Shown here one piece after another: positions 1 through 8,582 of a stretch of DNA of 64,000 nucleotides. The stretch spans positions 1 to 64,000 of the forward strand of contig NZ_QKVK01000010.1 in NCBI RefSeq assembly GCF_003234965.1, in the 5' to 3' direction. Made by a program: the position numbers and the translations under genes. The notes under the pieces were generated by a model. It saw only the letters and a program-made list of their open reading frames with translations, was not told the origin of the DNA and searched no databases. Position 1 is the first letter of the stretch. Each line of letters opens with the position of its first letter. This DNA comes from Aestuariivirga litoralis (GTDB taxonomy: Bacteria > Pseudomonadota > Alphaproteobacteria > Rhizobiales > Aestuariivirgaceae).

Positions 1-76
1 TCTTGCCGTGGTCAACGTGGCCAATCGTGCCAATGTTGCAATGCGGCTTGTCGCGGTTGAATTTCTCTTTGGCCAT
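1..76 (-). CDS. tuf: Elongation factor Tu, N-terminal fragment (cut by window edge)
   Basis: The reverse strand from 76 reads MAKEKFNRDKPHCNIGTIGH followed by VDHGK, which is the start of EF-Tu and the beginning of its GTP-binding P-loop (GHVDHGK). Only the first 25 codons are inside the window. EF-Tu delivers aminoacyl-tRNA to the ribosome. The gene lies downstream of tRNA-Tyr and tRNA-Gly on the same strand, the usual alphaproteobacterial order, and is probably co-transcribed with them. Confidence 0.95.
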   Translation of the reverse strand, partial: MAKEKFNRDKPHCNIGTIGHVDHGK

Positions 77-125
77 CGTCGTCTACCCTGTTGGCCGCAT
101 CTCGCGGCATTCACGATTCAAACTT

Positions 126-199
126 TGGAGCGGGTGAAGGGAATCGAACCCTCGTATTCAGCTTGGAAGGCTGCTGCTCTACCATTGAGCTACACCCGC
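126..199 (-). tRNA. tRNA-Gly (anticodon TCC)
   Basis: On the reverse strand the acceptor arms GCGGGTG and CACCCGC pair, the anticodon loop reads CTTCCAA (anticodon TCC), the T-arm contains GGTTCGATTCC, and CCA is encoded (126-128). The length is 74 nt including CCA. It lies 49 nt upstream of tuf and is probably processed from a tRNA-Tyr/tRNA-Gly/tuf transcript. Confidence 0.96.
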
Positions 200-265
200 C
201 CGGGAAACCCGAAAGACTTGTGTCCGAACTCCATCGACCCAGTTGTGGCGTCAGGCCCCAAGCAG

Positions 266-350
266 TGGTGGGGGAGGTAGGACTCGAACCTACGAAGGCG
301 AAGCCAGCGGATTTACAGTCCGCCCCCTTTGCCGCTCGGGACACTCCCCC
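266..350 (-). tRNA. tRNA-Tyr (anticodon GTA)
   Basis: On the reverse strand the acceptor arms GGGGGAG and CTCCCCC pair, the anticodon stem-loop CGGACTGTAAATCCG carries GTA, a long variable arm identifies a class II tRNA, the T-arm reads GGTTCGAGTCC, and CCA is encoded at 266-268. The length is 85 nt. It is the first gene of the tRNA-Tyr/tRNA-Gly/tuf unit. Confidence 0.96.
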
Positions 351-431
351 GGTTAACCCTCGGAAAGGGCAAACACTGCTTAGGCCAAACGCCATTCAGC
401 CCGGGGGTCGCCCGGGCCGTTTGGTGGGCGC

Positions 432-460
432 GTTATGCAAGGATCGATTTGCCAAGTCAA
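432..460 (-). promoter_or_regulatory. Sigma-70-type promoter for the tRNA-Tyr/tRNA-Gly/tuf unit
   Basis: On the reverse strand a -35 TTGACT (455-460) is followed by a 17-bp spacer and a -10 CATAAC (432-437). That puts the start near 425, about 75 nt before tRNA-Tyr. Hexamers and spacing are close to the housekeeping consensus. The rest of 351-648 shows no gene and must also carry the rnd promoter on the other strand. Confidence 0.6.
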
Positions 461-648
461 GGGAATGATTGAAGCTTGTTCGACCGCCACCCACCGCCCG
501 AACAGGGCTTCCGGCCGGGGCCGGCCCCAAGCTCCAGCGAAGCTTGCAAAAGAGATCGCAATATCTTGCAAATGAAGGAAAAACCGCCGCTCAGAACTTT
601 TCTGCACAGGCCATTGACCTGAGCGGGCGATCGCGCTTCCCTGCGGGC

Positions 649-1827
649 ATGGACCTGATTACCACCACCGAATCGCTCTACCGCCTCTGCGACAGCCTGG
701 CCAGCGAGACCTTCATCACCGTCGATACCGAATTCATGCGGGAGTCGACCTACTGGCCGGACCTCTGCCTCATCCAGGTGGCCGGCGAGACCGTCCACGG
801 CCTGATCGACCCCCTCGCCCCGGGAATCGACCTTAAGCCATTCTTTGCCCTGATGGACAATCCCAGGGTCCTCAAGGTCTTCCACGCCGCCCGGCAGGAC
901 ATCGAGATCATGGTCCACCGCGCCGGCATCGTGCCCCACCCGGTGTTCGATACCCAGATCGCCGCCATGGTCTGCGGCTTCGGCGACCAGGTGGGCTACG
1001 AAGCCATCGTGAGGAAGCTGGCCAAGGCCCAGATCGACAAGTCCTCGCGTTTCACCGACTGGTCGCGCCGGCCCCTCTCCGAAAAGCAGCTGGCCTATGC
1101 GCTGGCCGACGTCACGCACCTGCGCGTCGTCTACGAGGCGTTGAAGAAGGAGCTGGACCGCACGGGCCGCGAGCACTGGCTGAGGGAGGAGATGGACATC
1201 CTCACCAACCCCGCCACCTACCGCACGGAGCCGGAGGATGCCTGGAAGCGCATCAAGGTGCGGCTGCGCTCCAAGAAGCAGCTGGCCGTGCTGATGGCGA
1301 CCGCCGCCTGGCGCGAGCGCGAGGCGCGGGAGAAGAACGTGCCGCGCTCGCGGGTGCTGAAGGACGATGCCCTCGCCGAGGTCGCCACCCAGTGCCCGCA
1401 GACGCGCGAGGCGCTGAACCAGCTCCGGGCTCTCCCCAAGGGGATGGCCAGCTCGCGCATCGGCGACGCGATCCAGAAGGCGGTGGCCGAGGGCCTCGCC
1501 ATCGACCCCAAGTCGCTGCCCCAGCCGGCCGATGGCCGCGACGAGATGAGCGATGCCGCCCAGGCGGCGGCGGAAGTGCTGAAGCTCGCCCTCAAGGTGG
1601 TTTGCGAGAAGGAAGGCATTGCGCCCAAGCTCGTGGCCTCCAGCTCCGACATCGATGCGGTGGCCGAGAGCGACACGGCCGACGTGCACCTGATGCACGG
1701 CTGGCGGCGCGAGCTGTTCGGCGAGCTGGCGCTGGCCATCAAGCGCGGCGAGGCGGTGATCGGCTTCGAAGGCGGCAAGGTGCGCGTGCTGCCGGCGGCG
1801 CGCGACGTGAAGGCGGCGGCGGAATGA
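649..1827 (+). CDS. rnd: Ribonuclease D
   Basis: This is a 392-aa 3'-5' exoribonuclease that trims tRNA precursors and other structured RNAs. The DEDDy exonuclease residues are visible: D26 and E28 in VDTEFMRE, D84 in HAARQDIEIM, and the Y150-x3-D154 pair in AYALADVTHL. An HRDC-type helical region follows (about residues 210-290), and the length is normal for the family. The ATG at 649 was chosen because family homology begins there. An open frame extends upstream to 469 but its translation is not RNase D-like. There is no clear ribosome-binding site. It is transcribed away from the tRNA-tuf unit and is followed by a palindromic repeat. Confidence 0.93.
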   Translation: MDLITTTESLYRLCDSLASETFITVDTEFMRESTYWPDLCLIQVAGETVHGLIDPLAPGIDLKPFFALMDNPRVLKVFHAARQDIEIMVHRAGIVPHPVFDTQIAAMVCGFGDQVGYEAIVRKLAKAQIDKSSRFTDWSRRPLSEKQLAYALADVTHLRVVYEALKKELDRTGREHWLREEMDILTNPATYRTEPEDAWKRIKVRLRSKKQLAVLMATAAWREREAREKNVPRSRVLKDDALAEVATQCPQTREALNQLRALPKGMASSRIGDAIQKAVAEGLAIDPKSLPQPADGRDEMSDAAQAAAEVLKLALKVVCEKEGIAPKLVASSSDIDAVAESDTADVHLMHGWRRELFGELALAIKRGEAVIGFEGGKVRVLPAARDVKAAAE

Positions 1828-1835
1828 TGGACATG

Positions 1836-1922
1836 CCGTCATCCCGGCGAAAGCCGGGACCCCGCTTACTCTCGAGCTCTTGCTGAGACAAAGCTGGGCC
1901 CCGGCTTTCGCCGGGGTGACGG
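1836..1922. repeat. Long intergenic palindrome, family A, copy 1
   Basis: Two arms of about 30 bp are inverted relative to each other (left CCGTCATCCCGGCGAAAGCC, right GGCTTTCGCCGGGGTGACGG) around a short variable centre. The same arms recur at 25505-25578 and 46462-46539. It lies between the convergent rnd and GntP genes. A folded RNA here could act as a bidirectional barrier or terminator, but there is no T-run. Confidence 0.85.
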
Positions 1923-1947
1923 ATAAGGGGATACGCGCCCTTCCCCG

Positions 1948-3402
1948 TTAGAACGACCCGAACAGCCCGCCCAGCACGATCACCACGATGAGCGCCAGGA
2001 TGGCGCCGAGGATGCCGACCATGACGATGTCGCGGTAGGCCTCCTTGTGGTTGGAGCCGCAGACGGCGAGCAAGGTCACCACCGCGCCATTGTGCGGCAG
2101 GCTGTCGAGCGTTCCGGAGCTGATGACGGCCACACGGTGCAGCAATGCCGGATCCATGCCGATCGCCGCGGCGCGCTCCATGAAGGTGCCGCCCAGCGCA
2201 TCGAGCGCGATGGTGAGGCCGCCCGAGGCCGAGCCCGTGAGTGCGGCGAGCACGTTGACGGCGACCGAGAGCGAGACCAGCGGGCCGCCGCCGATGCCCA
2301 GCACCCAGTCGCTGACCTCCTTGAAAGCCGGCATGGCCGCCACGACCGCGCCGAAGCCGACGAGGCTCGCCACCGACATGATGGGCAGCACCGAGGCATT
2401 GGCCCCGGCATCGACCGTGCTCTTGAGGGCGGGAAGGCGGCGGACATTGATGACCAGCGCGGTGACGATGGCCGCCGCCAGCGCGGTGATGACCGCCCAG
2501 ACCCCGCTCAGCGCCGAGAGCGAGGTGGCGCCGAACTGCGGTTCCGCCAGGAATTCGGCGTTGACGCGCGGCAGGATGACGAAGGACATCAGGATGTTGA
2601 CGAGGATGACCACCACCAGCGGCAGGGCCGAGAGCAGGACCGAGGGCGGCTTCAGGGCCATCTCGCCGCTGGCGATCTCGGCGGGGTCGAACTCGCGCGC
2701 GGCGGTGGCGCGCTCGCGCAGCTTTTCATCCGAGGCGAGGTCTCGCGCCGAGGCGGGACGGCCGTCGCCGAAGCCCTCGCCGCGCGCCGCCGCGAGCGCC
2801 TGTTCGCGGTTGAGCCACCACAGGCCGAAGCCCAGCATGACGAGCGAGGCAATGATGCCGAGGCCGGGTGCTGCAAACGGCGTGGTGCCGAAGAACGGCA
2901 TGGGAATGGCGTTCTGGATCGAGGGCGTGCCGGGTAGTGCCGACATGGTGAAGGTGGAGGTGCCGAGCACGATGGCCGCCGGCATGAGGCGGCGCGGGAT
3001 CGAAGCCGAGCGGAACAGCTCCTGCGCCATGGGGGCGAGCACGAAGAAGGCGACGAAGAGGCTGACACCGCCATAGGTGACGAGTGCGCCCGCCAGCACG
3101 ACCGCGAGGATGGCGCGGCCGGTGCCGAGCTTCTCCACCATCCACCTGGCGATGACGGACACGGAACCCGAATCCTCCATCAGCTTGCCGAACAGGGCGC
3201 CGAGCAGGAAGAGCGGGAAGAACTGGGCGATGAAGCCCGCCCCGCTGGTCATGAACACCTGCGTCCAGTGCGCCAGCAGCGGCTGACCGGAGAACAGTGC
3301 CGTGACGATGGCCGCGAGGGGTGCGAGCAGCAGGATGCTCCAGCCGCGGAAGGCCAGCGCGATGAGCAGTGCGAGGCCTGCGAGAATGCCGATGAGACCC
3401 AT
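1948..3402 (-). CDS. GntP-family permease (gluconate/3-hydroxybutyrate symporter type)
   Basis: A 484-aa integral membrane protein with 12 or more hydrophobic segments and the GntP-family look throughout, such as the region around TYGGVSLFVAFFVLAPMA and the polar STFTMSALPGTPS segment. The family imports organic acids such as gluconate and D-3-hydroxybutyrate with protons. The gene begins four bases after the patatin stop, so the two are probably one operon. Patatin-GntP pairs in alphaproteobacteria often sit with 3-hydroxybutyrate dehydrogenase, which suggests hydroxybutyrate as substrate (inference). No such dehydrogenase is in this operon. A central hydrophilic loop of roughly 60 residues is visible. 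Confidence 0.85.
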   Translation of the reverse strand: MGLIGILAGLALLIALAFRGWSILLLAPLAAIVTALFSGQPLLAHWTQVFMTSGAGFIAQFFPLFLLGALFGKLMEDSGSVSVIARWMVEKLGTGRAILAVVLAGALVTYGGVSLFVAFFVLAPMAQELFRSASIPRRLMPAAIVLGTSTFTMSALPGTPSIQNAIPMPFFGTTPFAAPGLGIIASLVMLGFGLWWLNREQALAAARGEGFGDGRPASARDLASDEKLRERATAAREFDPAEIASGEMALKPPSVLLSALPLVVVILVNILMSFVILPRVNAEFLAEPQFGATSLSALSGVWAVITALAAAIVTALVINVRRLPALKSTVDAGANASVLPIMSVASLVGFGAVVAAMPAFKEVSDWVLGIGGGPLVSLSVAVNVLAALTGSASGGLTIALDALGGTFMERAAAIGMDPALLHRVAVISSGTLDSLPHNGAVVTLLAVCGSNHKEAYRDIVMVGILGAILALIVVIVLGGLFGSF

Positions 3403-3405
3403 GGC

Positions 3406-4443
3406 TCAATGCTCCTGCAGAAGAACGTCGATGTCGGCGGTGCTGCGGTGGCCGACGTCATTGCCATGCTCGGCGATGAACTGGTCGGCCGCACGCCGGC
3501 CTTCGGCGTGCAGCATCTCGATGAAATCCCACTCGGCATTGAGCTTGGAGGAGGCGCCGAGCTCGGCCAGCTTCTCCGTCATGATGCGATGGGTGCGCAT
3601 CGAGGCCCAGCGGGCCCCCTCGCCCGTGCCGGGATCCGCCACCTGGCGCAGCAGCGCGATCATGTAGACCTCCTTCATCAAGGGCGAGTTGAAGGAGATC
3701 TCGTTGAGCCGGTTGAGGATCTCGGCCGCCGTCTTCGGCACCTCGGCGCGCTCGCGCGGGTTGATCTGGACGAGGATGGTGTCGGTGGCGTCGCTCTCGC
3801 GCACCAGCGGCGTGATGGTGGGGTTGCCGGCATAGCCGCCGTCCCAATAGGCCTCGCCATCGATCTCGACCGCCTGGAACATGGTGGGCAGGCAGGCCGA
3901 GGCCAGCAGCACGTCGGCCGTGATCTCGGCATTGCGGAAGATGCGCGCCCGGCCGGTGCGCACATTGGTGGCGGTGACATAGAGCTTGATCGGCGATGTC
4001 GCGAGGCCGTCGAAGTCGATCGCCTCCTCGAGGATCGGCTTCAGCGGATTGTAGCCCGCGGGGTTCAGGTCATAGGGCGAGGCGACGCGCGTCAGCAGGT
4101 CCATGGCGAGATAGGCCGGCGAATTGTCGAGCGACCAGCGGCCCAGCATCTTGTCCAGCGGGGTTCGCTGGAAGGGGCTGAAGGCAGCAGCAGCCGAAAC
4201 CCGGCGCCAATAGGCGTCCAGCGCGGCCTTGGCGCCTTCGGCCCCGCCCTTGTTCCAGCCATCGGCCAGCACGGCGGCGTTCATGGCGCCTGCCGAGGTG
4301 CCGGAAATCGCCTCGATGACGAAGCGCTTCTCCTCCAGCATGCGGTCGATGACGCCCCATGTGAAAGCCCCGTGCGAGCCGCCGCCCTGCAGGGCAAGAT
4401 CGATCAGGATGGGTTTTTCCGAGGCTTTGCCGGGCTTTGCCAT
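3406..4443 (-). CDS. Patatin-like phospholipase / lipid acyl hydrolase
   Basis: A 345-aa protein with all patatin signatures: the glycine-rich oxyanion loop GGGSHGAF (21-27), the nucleophile elbow GTSAG with S50, and the catalytic aspartate in DGGYAGNP (D201), forming a Ser-Asp dyad. The family hydrolyses acyl esters. In bacteria carrying polyhydroxybutyrate, members sit on granules or with hydroxybutyrate genes. The start at 4443 (MAKPGKASE) was chosen because homology begins there. The longer reading to 4479 would overlap the palindromic operator candidate at 4469-4496. It is followed directly by the GntP permease. The physiological substrate is unknown. Confidence 0.88.
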   Translation of the reverse strand: MAKPGKASEKPILIDLALQGGGSHGAFTWGVIDRMLEEKRFVIEAISGTSAGAMNAAVLADGWNKGGAEGAKAALDAYWRRVSAAAAFSPFQRTPLDKMLGRWSLDNSPAYLAMDLLTRVASPYDLNPAGYNPLKPILEEAIDFDGLATSPIKLYVTATNVRTGRARIFRNAEITADVLLASACLPTMFQAVEIDGEAYWDGGYAGNPTITPLVRESDATDTILVQINPRERAEVPKTAAEILNRLNEISFNSPLMKEVYMIALLRQVADPGTGEGARWASMRTHRIMTEKLAELGASSKLNAEWDFIEMLHAEGRRAADQFIAEHGNDVGHRSTADIDVLLQEH

Positions 4444-4468
4444 GAATGGGCCTTCCAGTGACGTGACA

Positions 4469-4496
4469 TTGCAGTGCAATATTTTTGCTGCACTGC
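4469..4496. promoter_or_regulatory. TGC-rich palindromic operator candidate (PhaR-like)
   Basis: A perfect 11-bp palindrome TTGCAGTGCAA (4469-4479) is followed after a short AT stretch by a related TTGCTGCACTGC (4485-4496). Such TGC/GCA-rich sites are typical of PhaR, the polyhydroxybutyrate-responsive repressor of alphaproteobacteria. It lies 26 bp before the patatin start and in the region shared with the divergent SDR gene. The binding protein is inferred, not shown. Confidence 0.45.
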
Positions 4497-4652
4497 GGGA
4501 GCCCTAACACAAGCGGGCGCCCAAGTCATGTGCCGGGTTGTGGTATGGCTGCGCCGCGCGCAACGCTGGGGCGCAGGGTCCCGCAGGCAGCCGCGCTTGA
4601 CCGCAGAAACCGCCCCCATATAGTCGCCGCACTGTCTGGGGGCAGACGCGCG

Positions 4653-5429
4653 ATGGGTCTTCTGAACGGCCAGATCTGCATGGTGACCGGGGCGGGCCAG
4701 GGTCTGGGCCGCGCCATTGCCCTTGAGATGAGCCGCGAGGGCGCGTTCGCTGCCCTGATCGACCGCAACCCCGAGACCCTGGCCGCGGTCGCGGAAGACA
4801 TCGCCCGCAGCGGTGGGCAGTGCAGCCAGCACAGCTTCGACGTCACAGACTACGACGCCTATGCCCGCGCCGTGGCCGACATCGAGGCGCGCCATGGCCG
4901 CATCGACACGCTGGTCAACAATGCCGGCATCAACCCGGCAACGAAGAGCATCCTCGACGACAGGCTGGAGGACTGGCGGCGCACCATCGCCATCAACCTC
5001 GAGGCCGTCTACATGGGCTCGAAGCTGGTGGCCCCCGTCATGGTGCGGCAGAAGCGCGGCCGCATCATCCACATTTCCTCGATCCAGGGCTTCGCCTCGA
5101 GCGGGCTCTGCGGCTCCTACAATGCCGCCAAGGGTGCGCTCATCGCCTATACCAAGTCGATGGCGGTGGAACTGGCGCCCTTCAACATCCTGGTCAATGC
5201 GGTGGCGCCCGGTTTCATGGTGACGCCGATGTCGGTGGTGAACGGCGTCGACGAGACGACGACGCCGGAATTCGTGGAGTGGTACGTCGACAAGCGCAAG
5301 ATTCCGCTCGGCCGCAGCGGCCAGCCGGAGGACGTGTCCGGCACGGTGGTGTTCCTCGCCTCGGACTATTGCCGCTACATGACGGGGCAGCTGCTCGTCG
5401 TCGACGGCGGCCTGATGAGCACGTTCTAG
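4653..5429 (+). CDS. SDR-family sugar/alcohol dehydrogenase
   Basis: A 258-aa classical short-chain dehydrogenase. The NAD(P)-binding TGAGQGLG lies at 12-19, NNAG at 89-92, and the catalytic residues are S142 or S143 (HISS), Y156 and K160 (YNAAK). D37 after the second beta strand (LIDRN) suggests NAD preference. A run of G precedes the ATG at 4653. It is the first gene of an operon with an ABC sugar importer, mutarotase-like, enolase-superfamily and lactonase genes. By that context it probably oxidises an imported sugar to its lactone (inference). It does not look like 3-hydroxybutyrate dehydrogenase despite the divergent patatin/GntP pair. Confidence 0.82.
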   Translation: MGLLNGQICMVTGAGQGLGRAIALEMSREGAFAALIDRNPETLAAVAEDIARSGGQCSQHSFDVTDYDAYARAVADIEARHGRIDTLVNNAGINPATKSILDDRLEDWRRTIAINLEAVYMGSKLVAPVMVRQKRGRIIHISSIQGFASSGLCGSYNAAKGALIAYTKSMAVELAPFNILVNAVAPGFMVTPMSVVNGVDETTTPEFVEWYVDKRKIPLGRSGQPEDVSGTVVFLASDYCRYMTGQLLVVDGGLMSTF

Positions 5430-5472
5430 ACAGCAAGAATAGCCAACTGGGAAACGACAGGAAGGAAACGAC

Positions 5473-6816
5473 ATGGACAAGCGATCACTGCCGATGTTCA
5501 CCCGCCGCAGCCTGATGCTCACCTCGGCCATGCTGGCGGGCGGCGCGGCGATGGGCGGCCTGGCGAAAGGTGCCGCCGCCCAGGCCAAGGACATGGACAT
5601 GTGGTACTGGGGCGAACAGGAGCTTCCGGGCCTGCAGAAATACGTCAACGACTCGGTGGCGAAGTACAAGGCCGCGACCGTGAAGCCCATGCTGCAGGAC
5701 ACAGCCGTGGTGATCTCGCAGTTCCAGACGGCCGCCGCCGCCGGCAATGCGCCCGACGTGCAATATCTGTGGAACGGCATCTACCACATGGAAAGCGTGT
5801 GGCTGGGCTACCTGCGCGGCCTCAACAGCCTGGTCAAGCCGGACGTGCTGGCGGCCTCGAACCCCACGCTGCTCAGCCATTTCGGCGGCGACGTCTACCG
5901 TACCGGCTGGTACCCGCTGCCGATGTTCTGGTGTTACAACAAGACGCTGTTCGAGAAGGCAGGCCTCGACCCCGAGGCGCCGCCCAAGACCTGGGACGAG
6001 CTGCTGGTTGCCTGCGACAAGCTGAAGAGCTCCGGCGTGGAGGCGCTGGGCGGCGGCATCCAGGACGGCTACTGGAGCGAATGGTACATCACCCATGCCC
6101 TGCCCCAGCAGCTGGACAGTTTCGGCGAGGCGGTGGAACTCTTCATCGGCGACCGCGACTTCCGCGAGCCCAAGTACCACGAGCACTGGGTGAAGCTCGA
6201 GGAGCTGAAGACCAAGGGCTTCCTCAACAAGGACATGTCGTCGCTCGAACTCTATCCCGGCATCGACCTCGTGGTGGCGGGAAAGCTCGGCATCGGCCAG
6301 TCGATCGGCACGCGCATGCCGGCCGACAGCAAGGCGACGGGCGGCAAGATCGGCTACATGACCATGCCGGTCTTCGGCAAGGGCAAGCTGGCGGCAACCC
6401 CGGTGGTCGACGTGCAGGGCCTCGGCATCTCGAAGGATGCCGAAGACCCGGCAGCGGCGGCCGCCTTCCTCGAATTCCTGCAGTCGCCCGACCAGTTGAA
6501 GGCCTTCTGGGAGGCGACCAGCTGGCTTCCCTCCAACACCACCTTCGATGCCAGCGTCATCCAGGACCCCTCGGTGCGCGGGCTGTGGGAGAACTGGGGG
6601 CTCAAACCCAACATCTCCAACGTCACCAACCTGGTGCCGGGACAATTCTATGAGCGCGCCGCCATTCCCACCGGCCAGCAGATCGTGGCCGGCGCGATGA
6701 CCGGCGAACAGGCGGGCGAACTGGCCGCCAACACGGCGAAGGAGTGGAAGGAGTTCAACCCCGACATGGTGGAGAATTACCGCAAGTGGGTGAAGGACCT
6801 TTCCTCCCCCACCTGA
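5473..6816 (+). CDS. ABC sugar transporter, substrate-binding protein (family 1, CUT1)
   Basis: A 447-aa exported binding protein. The N-terminus has a twin-arginine motif (TRRSLML, 10-16), a hydrophobic stretch and a likely cleavage after AAAQA near residue 38, so export is probably through Tat, whose genes are at 32-34 kb. The mature part has family 1 extracellular solute-binding character (WYWGEQE start; a NAPDV motif; TWDELLVACDKL in the middle). The ribosome-binding site AGGAA precedes the ATG. It captures a sugar in the periplasm for the two permeases encoded just downstream. The substrate cannot be read from sequence. Confidence 0.88.
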   Translation: MDKRSLPMFTRRSLMLTSAMLAGGAAMGGLAKGAAAQAKDMDMWYWGEQELPGLQKYVNDSVAKYKAATVKPMLQDTAVVISQFQTAAAAGNAPDVQYLWNGIYHMESVWLGYLRGLNSLVKPDVLAASNPTLLSHFGGDVYRTGWYPLPMFWCYNKTLFEKAGLDPEAPPKTWDELLVACDKLKSSGVEALGGGIQDGYWSEWYITHALPQQLDSFGEAVELFIGDRDFREPKYHEHWVKLEELKTKGFLNKDMSSLELYPGIDLVVAGKLGIGQSIGTRMPADSKATGGKIGYMTMPVFGKGKLAATPVVDVQGLGISKDAEDPAAAAAFLEFLQSPDQLKAFWEATSWLPSNTTFDASVIQDPSVRGLWENWGLKPNISNVTNLVPGQFYERAAIPTGQQIVAGAMTGEQAGELAANTAKEWKEFNPDMVENYRKWVKDLSSPT

Positions 6817-6879
6817 TGCGACGTGCCGGAGCCGCCGCATGGCCGGCGGCTCCTCCCCTTCCCCTGTTTGCGCGGCCTC

Positions 6880-7755
6880 ATGACGCCTTCGTCCCGGCTC
6901 ACACCCTATCTCTATGTCCTGCCGCTGGTGGCGCTGCTGGGCTTCGTCTTCGGCTATCCGCTGCTGAAGATCTTCGAGTTCAGCTTCAAGATGGTGCGCG
7001 GCATCGACGGGCCGTGGATCGGGTTTCGCAACTACCAGCTCATTCTCGGCCAGTCACTGTTCTGGGACTCCGTGCTGCACAACCTGCAGCTCCTGCTCGC
7101 CATTCCGGTGATGGTGGCAATCTCGCTCATCGTCTCGGTGCTGCTGGCGGAGCGGGTGGCGGGCTGGAAGCTCTACCGCATCATCGTCTTCGTGCCCTTC
7201 GTGCTGGCCATTCCCATCGTCGCGGTGGTGATGAAGCGGATGTTCCAGTTCTCCGGCCCGGTGAACGAGATGCTGCGCTGGCTCAGCCTCGACTTCATGG
7301 CGCTGGACTGGATCGGCTCTTCCGACGTGGCGCTGTGGACGGTGATGATCCTCATCATCTGGCGCGAATCCGCCCTCGGCATCATCCTGTTCCTCGCCCG
7401 CCTGCTGAGCCTCGATGAATCGGTGACCGAGGCCGCCAAGATCGACGGCGCAGGCTGGTGGCACAGGCTGTGGCACATCATCATCCCCGAGATGCGCGGC
7501 GTCATCGAGTTCTACGTGGTGGTGAGCGTCATCACCATGCTGGCCGCCGTCTTCTCCTACATCTACATCATGGGCGGCGGGCGCGGCGGCCCCGGCACCT
7601 CGACCGAGGTGGTCGAACTCTACATCTTCAACGCGCTGATCCGCTCGAGCCTGCCGGGCATCGCGGCGGCGGCCTCGGTGATGCTGTTCCTGGTCACCGG
7701 GGTGCTGATCTTCCTGCTGTTCAAGGTGCGCCAGCGGGCGGAGACGTCACCATGA
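6880..7755 (+). CDS. ABC sugar transporter permease 1 (MalF-type)
   Basis: A 291-aa inner-membrane permease with six predicted transmembrane segments and the cytoplasmic EAA loop TEAAKIDGAGWWHRLWHIIIP near residues 185-205, the surface that docks the ATPase. The ATG at 6880 was chosen over an upstream GTG (6823) because the extra 19 residues are proline- and arginine-rich and unlike a permease start. It overlaps the next permease by ATGA. No ATP-binding subunit is encoded in the operon, so it must use an ATPase from elsewhere. Confidence 0.88.
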   Translation: MTPSSRLTPYLYVLPLVALLGFVFGYPLLKIFEFSFKMVRGIDGPWIGFRNYQLILGQSLFWDSVLHNLQLLLAIPVMVAISLIVSVLLAERVAGWKLYRIIVFVPFVLAIPIVAVVMKRMFQFSGPVNEMLRWLSLDFMALDWIGSSDVALWTVMILIIWRESALGIILFLARLLSLDESVTEAAKIDGAGWWHRLWHIIIPEMRGVIEFYVVVSVITMLAAVFSYIYIMGGGRGGPGTSTEVVELYIFNALIRSSLPGIAAAASVMLFLVTGVLIFLLFKVRQRAETSP

Positions 7756-8582
7756 ACGCGCGCGCCCTGCAGCCCGGCAACATGGTGAAGCAGGCGGTGC
7801 TGATCATCGCCTCGTTCCTCGCCCTGGTGCCGACGATCTACATGATCGTCACGGCGCTGAAGTCGGATGAGGAATATGCCGTCGACAAGCTGGGCTTTCC
7901 CGCAGCACCGGTGCTGGAGAACTTCCGCTCGGTGCTGGTCGACAGCCCCTTCCTGCACTGGATGCTGAACAGCGCGGTGCTGGTGGCGGGATCGGTCATC
8001 CTGTCCACCGCCGTCTCGGTGCTGGGCGCCTACGCCATCGCCACCATGGCCTTCCGCGGGCGCGACACGCTGCTCGGCATCTCGACCTCGCTCATGGCGG
8101 TGCCGCCGGTCGTCATGATCGTGCCGCTCTTCGTGCTCTACACGCGGCTCGGCATGGTCAGCACCTATTCCGGCGCCATCATCATCTATGCCGGGCTGAT
8201 CACGCCCTTCTCGGTCTACCTCCTCACCACCTTCTTCCGCACCGTGCCGCGCGAACTCTACGAGGCGGCCCATATCGACGGGGCGGGACAGTTCACCATC
8301 CTGATGAAGGTGGTGCTGCCGCTCTCCATGCCGGCGCTGGTGACGCTGGTGGTGGTCAACTCGCTCTATGTGTGGAACGACCTGCTGATCGCCATCATCT
8401 TCCTGCAGGATGATGCCAAGCGCACGCTGATGGCGGGGATCAGCGTGTTCTCGGGGCGCTACAACAACCAGGTGCCGCTGACCATGGCGGGCATGGTGAT
8501 CGCCAGCGCGCCGATGTTCATCCTCTATGTGATGTTCCAGAAGCAGTTCATCCGCGGCCTCATGTCGGGCGCCATCAAGTGA
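7752..8582 (+). CDS. ABC sugar transporter permease 2 (MalG-type)
   Basis: A 276-aa inner-membrane permease of the CUT1 type, with about six hydrophobic segments and the EAA loop YEAAHIDGAGQFTILMK in its C-terminal half. It pairs with the preceding permease to form the membrane channel. The start overlaps the previous stop (ATGA, 7752-7755) and its own stop overlaps the GTG start of the epimerase gene, which indicates translational coupling. Substrate identity is unknown. Confidence 0.88.
   Translation: MNARALQPGNMVKQAVLIIASFLALVPTIYMIVTALKSDEEYAVDKLGFPAAPVLENFRSVLVDSPFLHWMLNSAVLVAGSVILSTAVSVLGAYAIATMAFRGRDTLLGISTSLMAVPPVVMIVPLFVLYTRLGMVSTYSGAIIIYAGLITPFSVYLLTTFFRTVPRELYEAAHIDGAGQFTILMKVVLPLSMPALVTLVVVNSLYVWNDLLIAIIFLQDDAKRTLMAGISVFSGRYNNQVPLTMAGMVIASAPMFILYVMFQKQFIRGLMSGAIK

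Noticed and set aside
457-1842. 461-codon open frame on the reverse strand across rnd
   Set aside because: It is a shadow of a GC-rich gene: its translation is arginine/histidine-rich low complexity, and rnd on the other strand has full family motifs.
4653-5429. 3-hydroxybutyrate dehydrogenase next to patatin/GntP
   Set aside because: The SDR lacks BdhA-like start and end sequences, is on the opposite strand, and sits 43 bp before the sugar-binding protein gene, so it belongs to the sugar operon.
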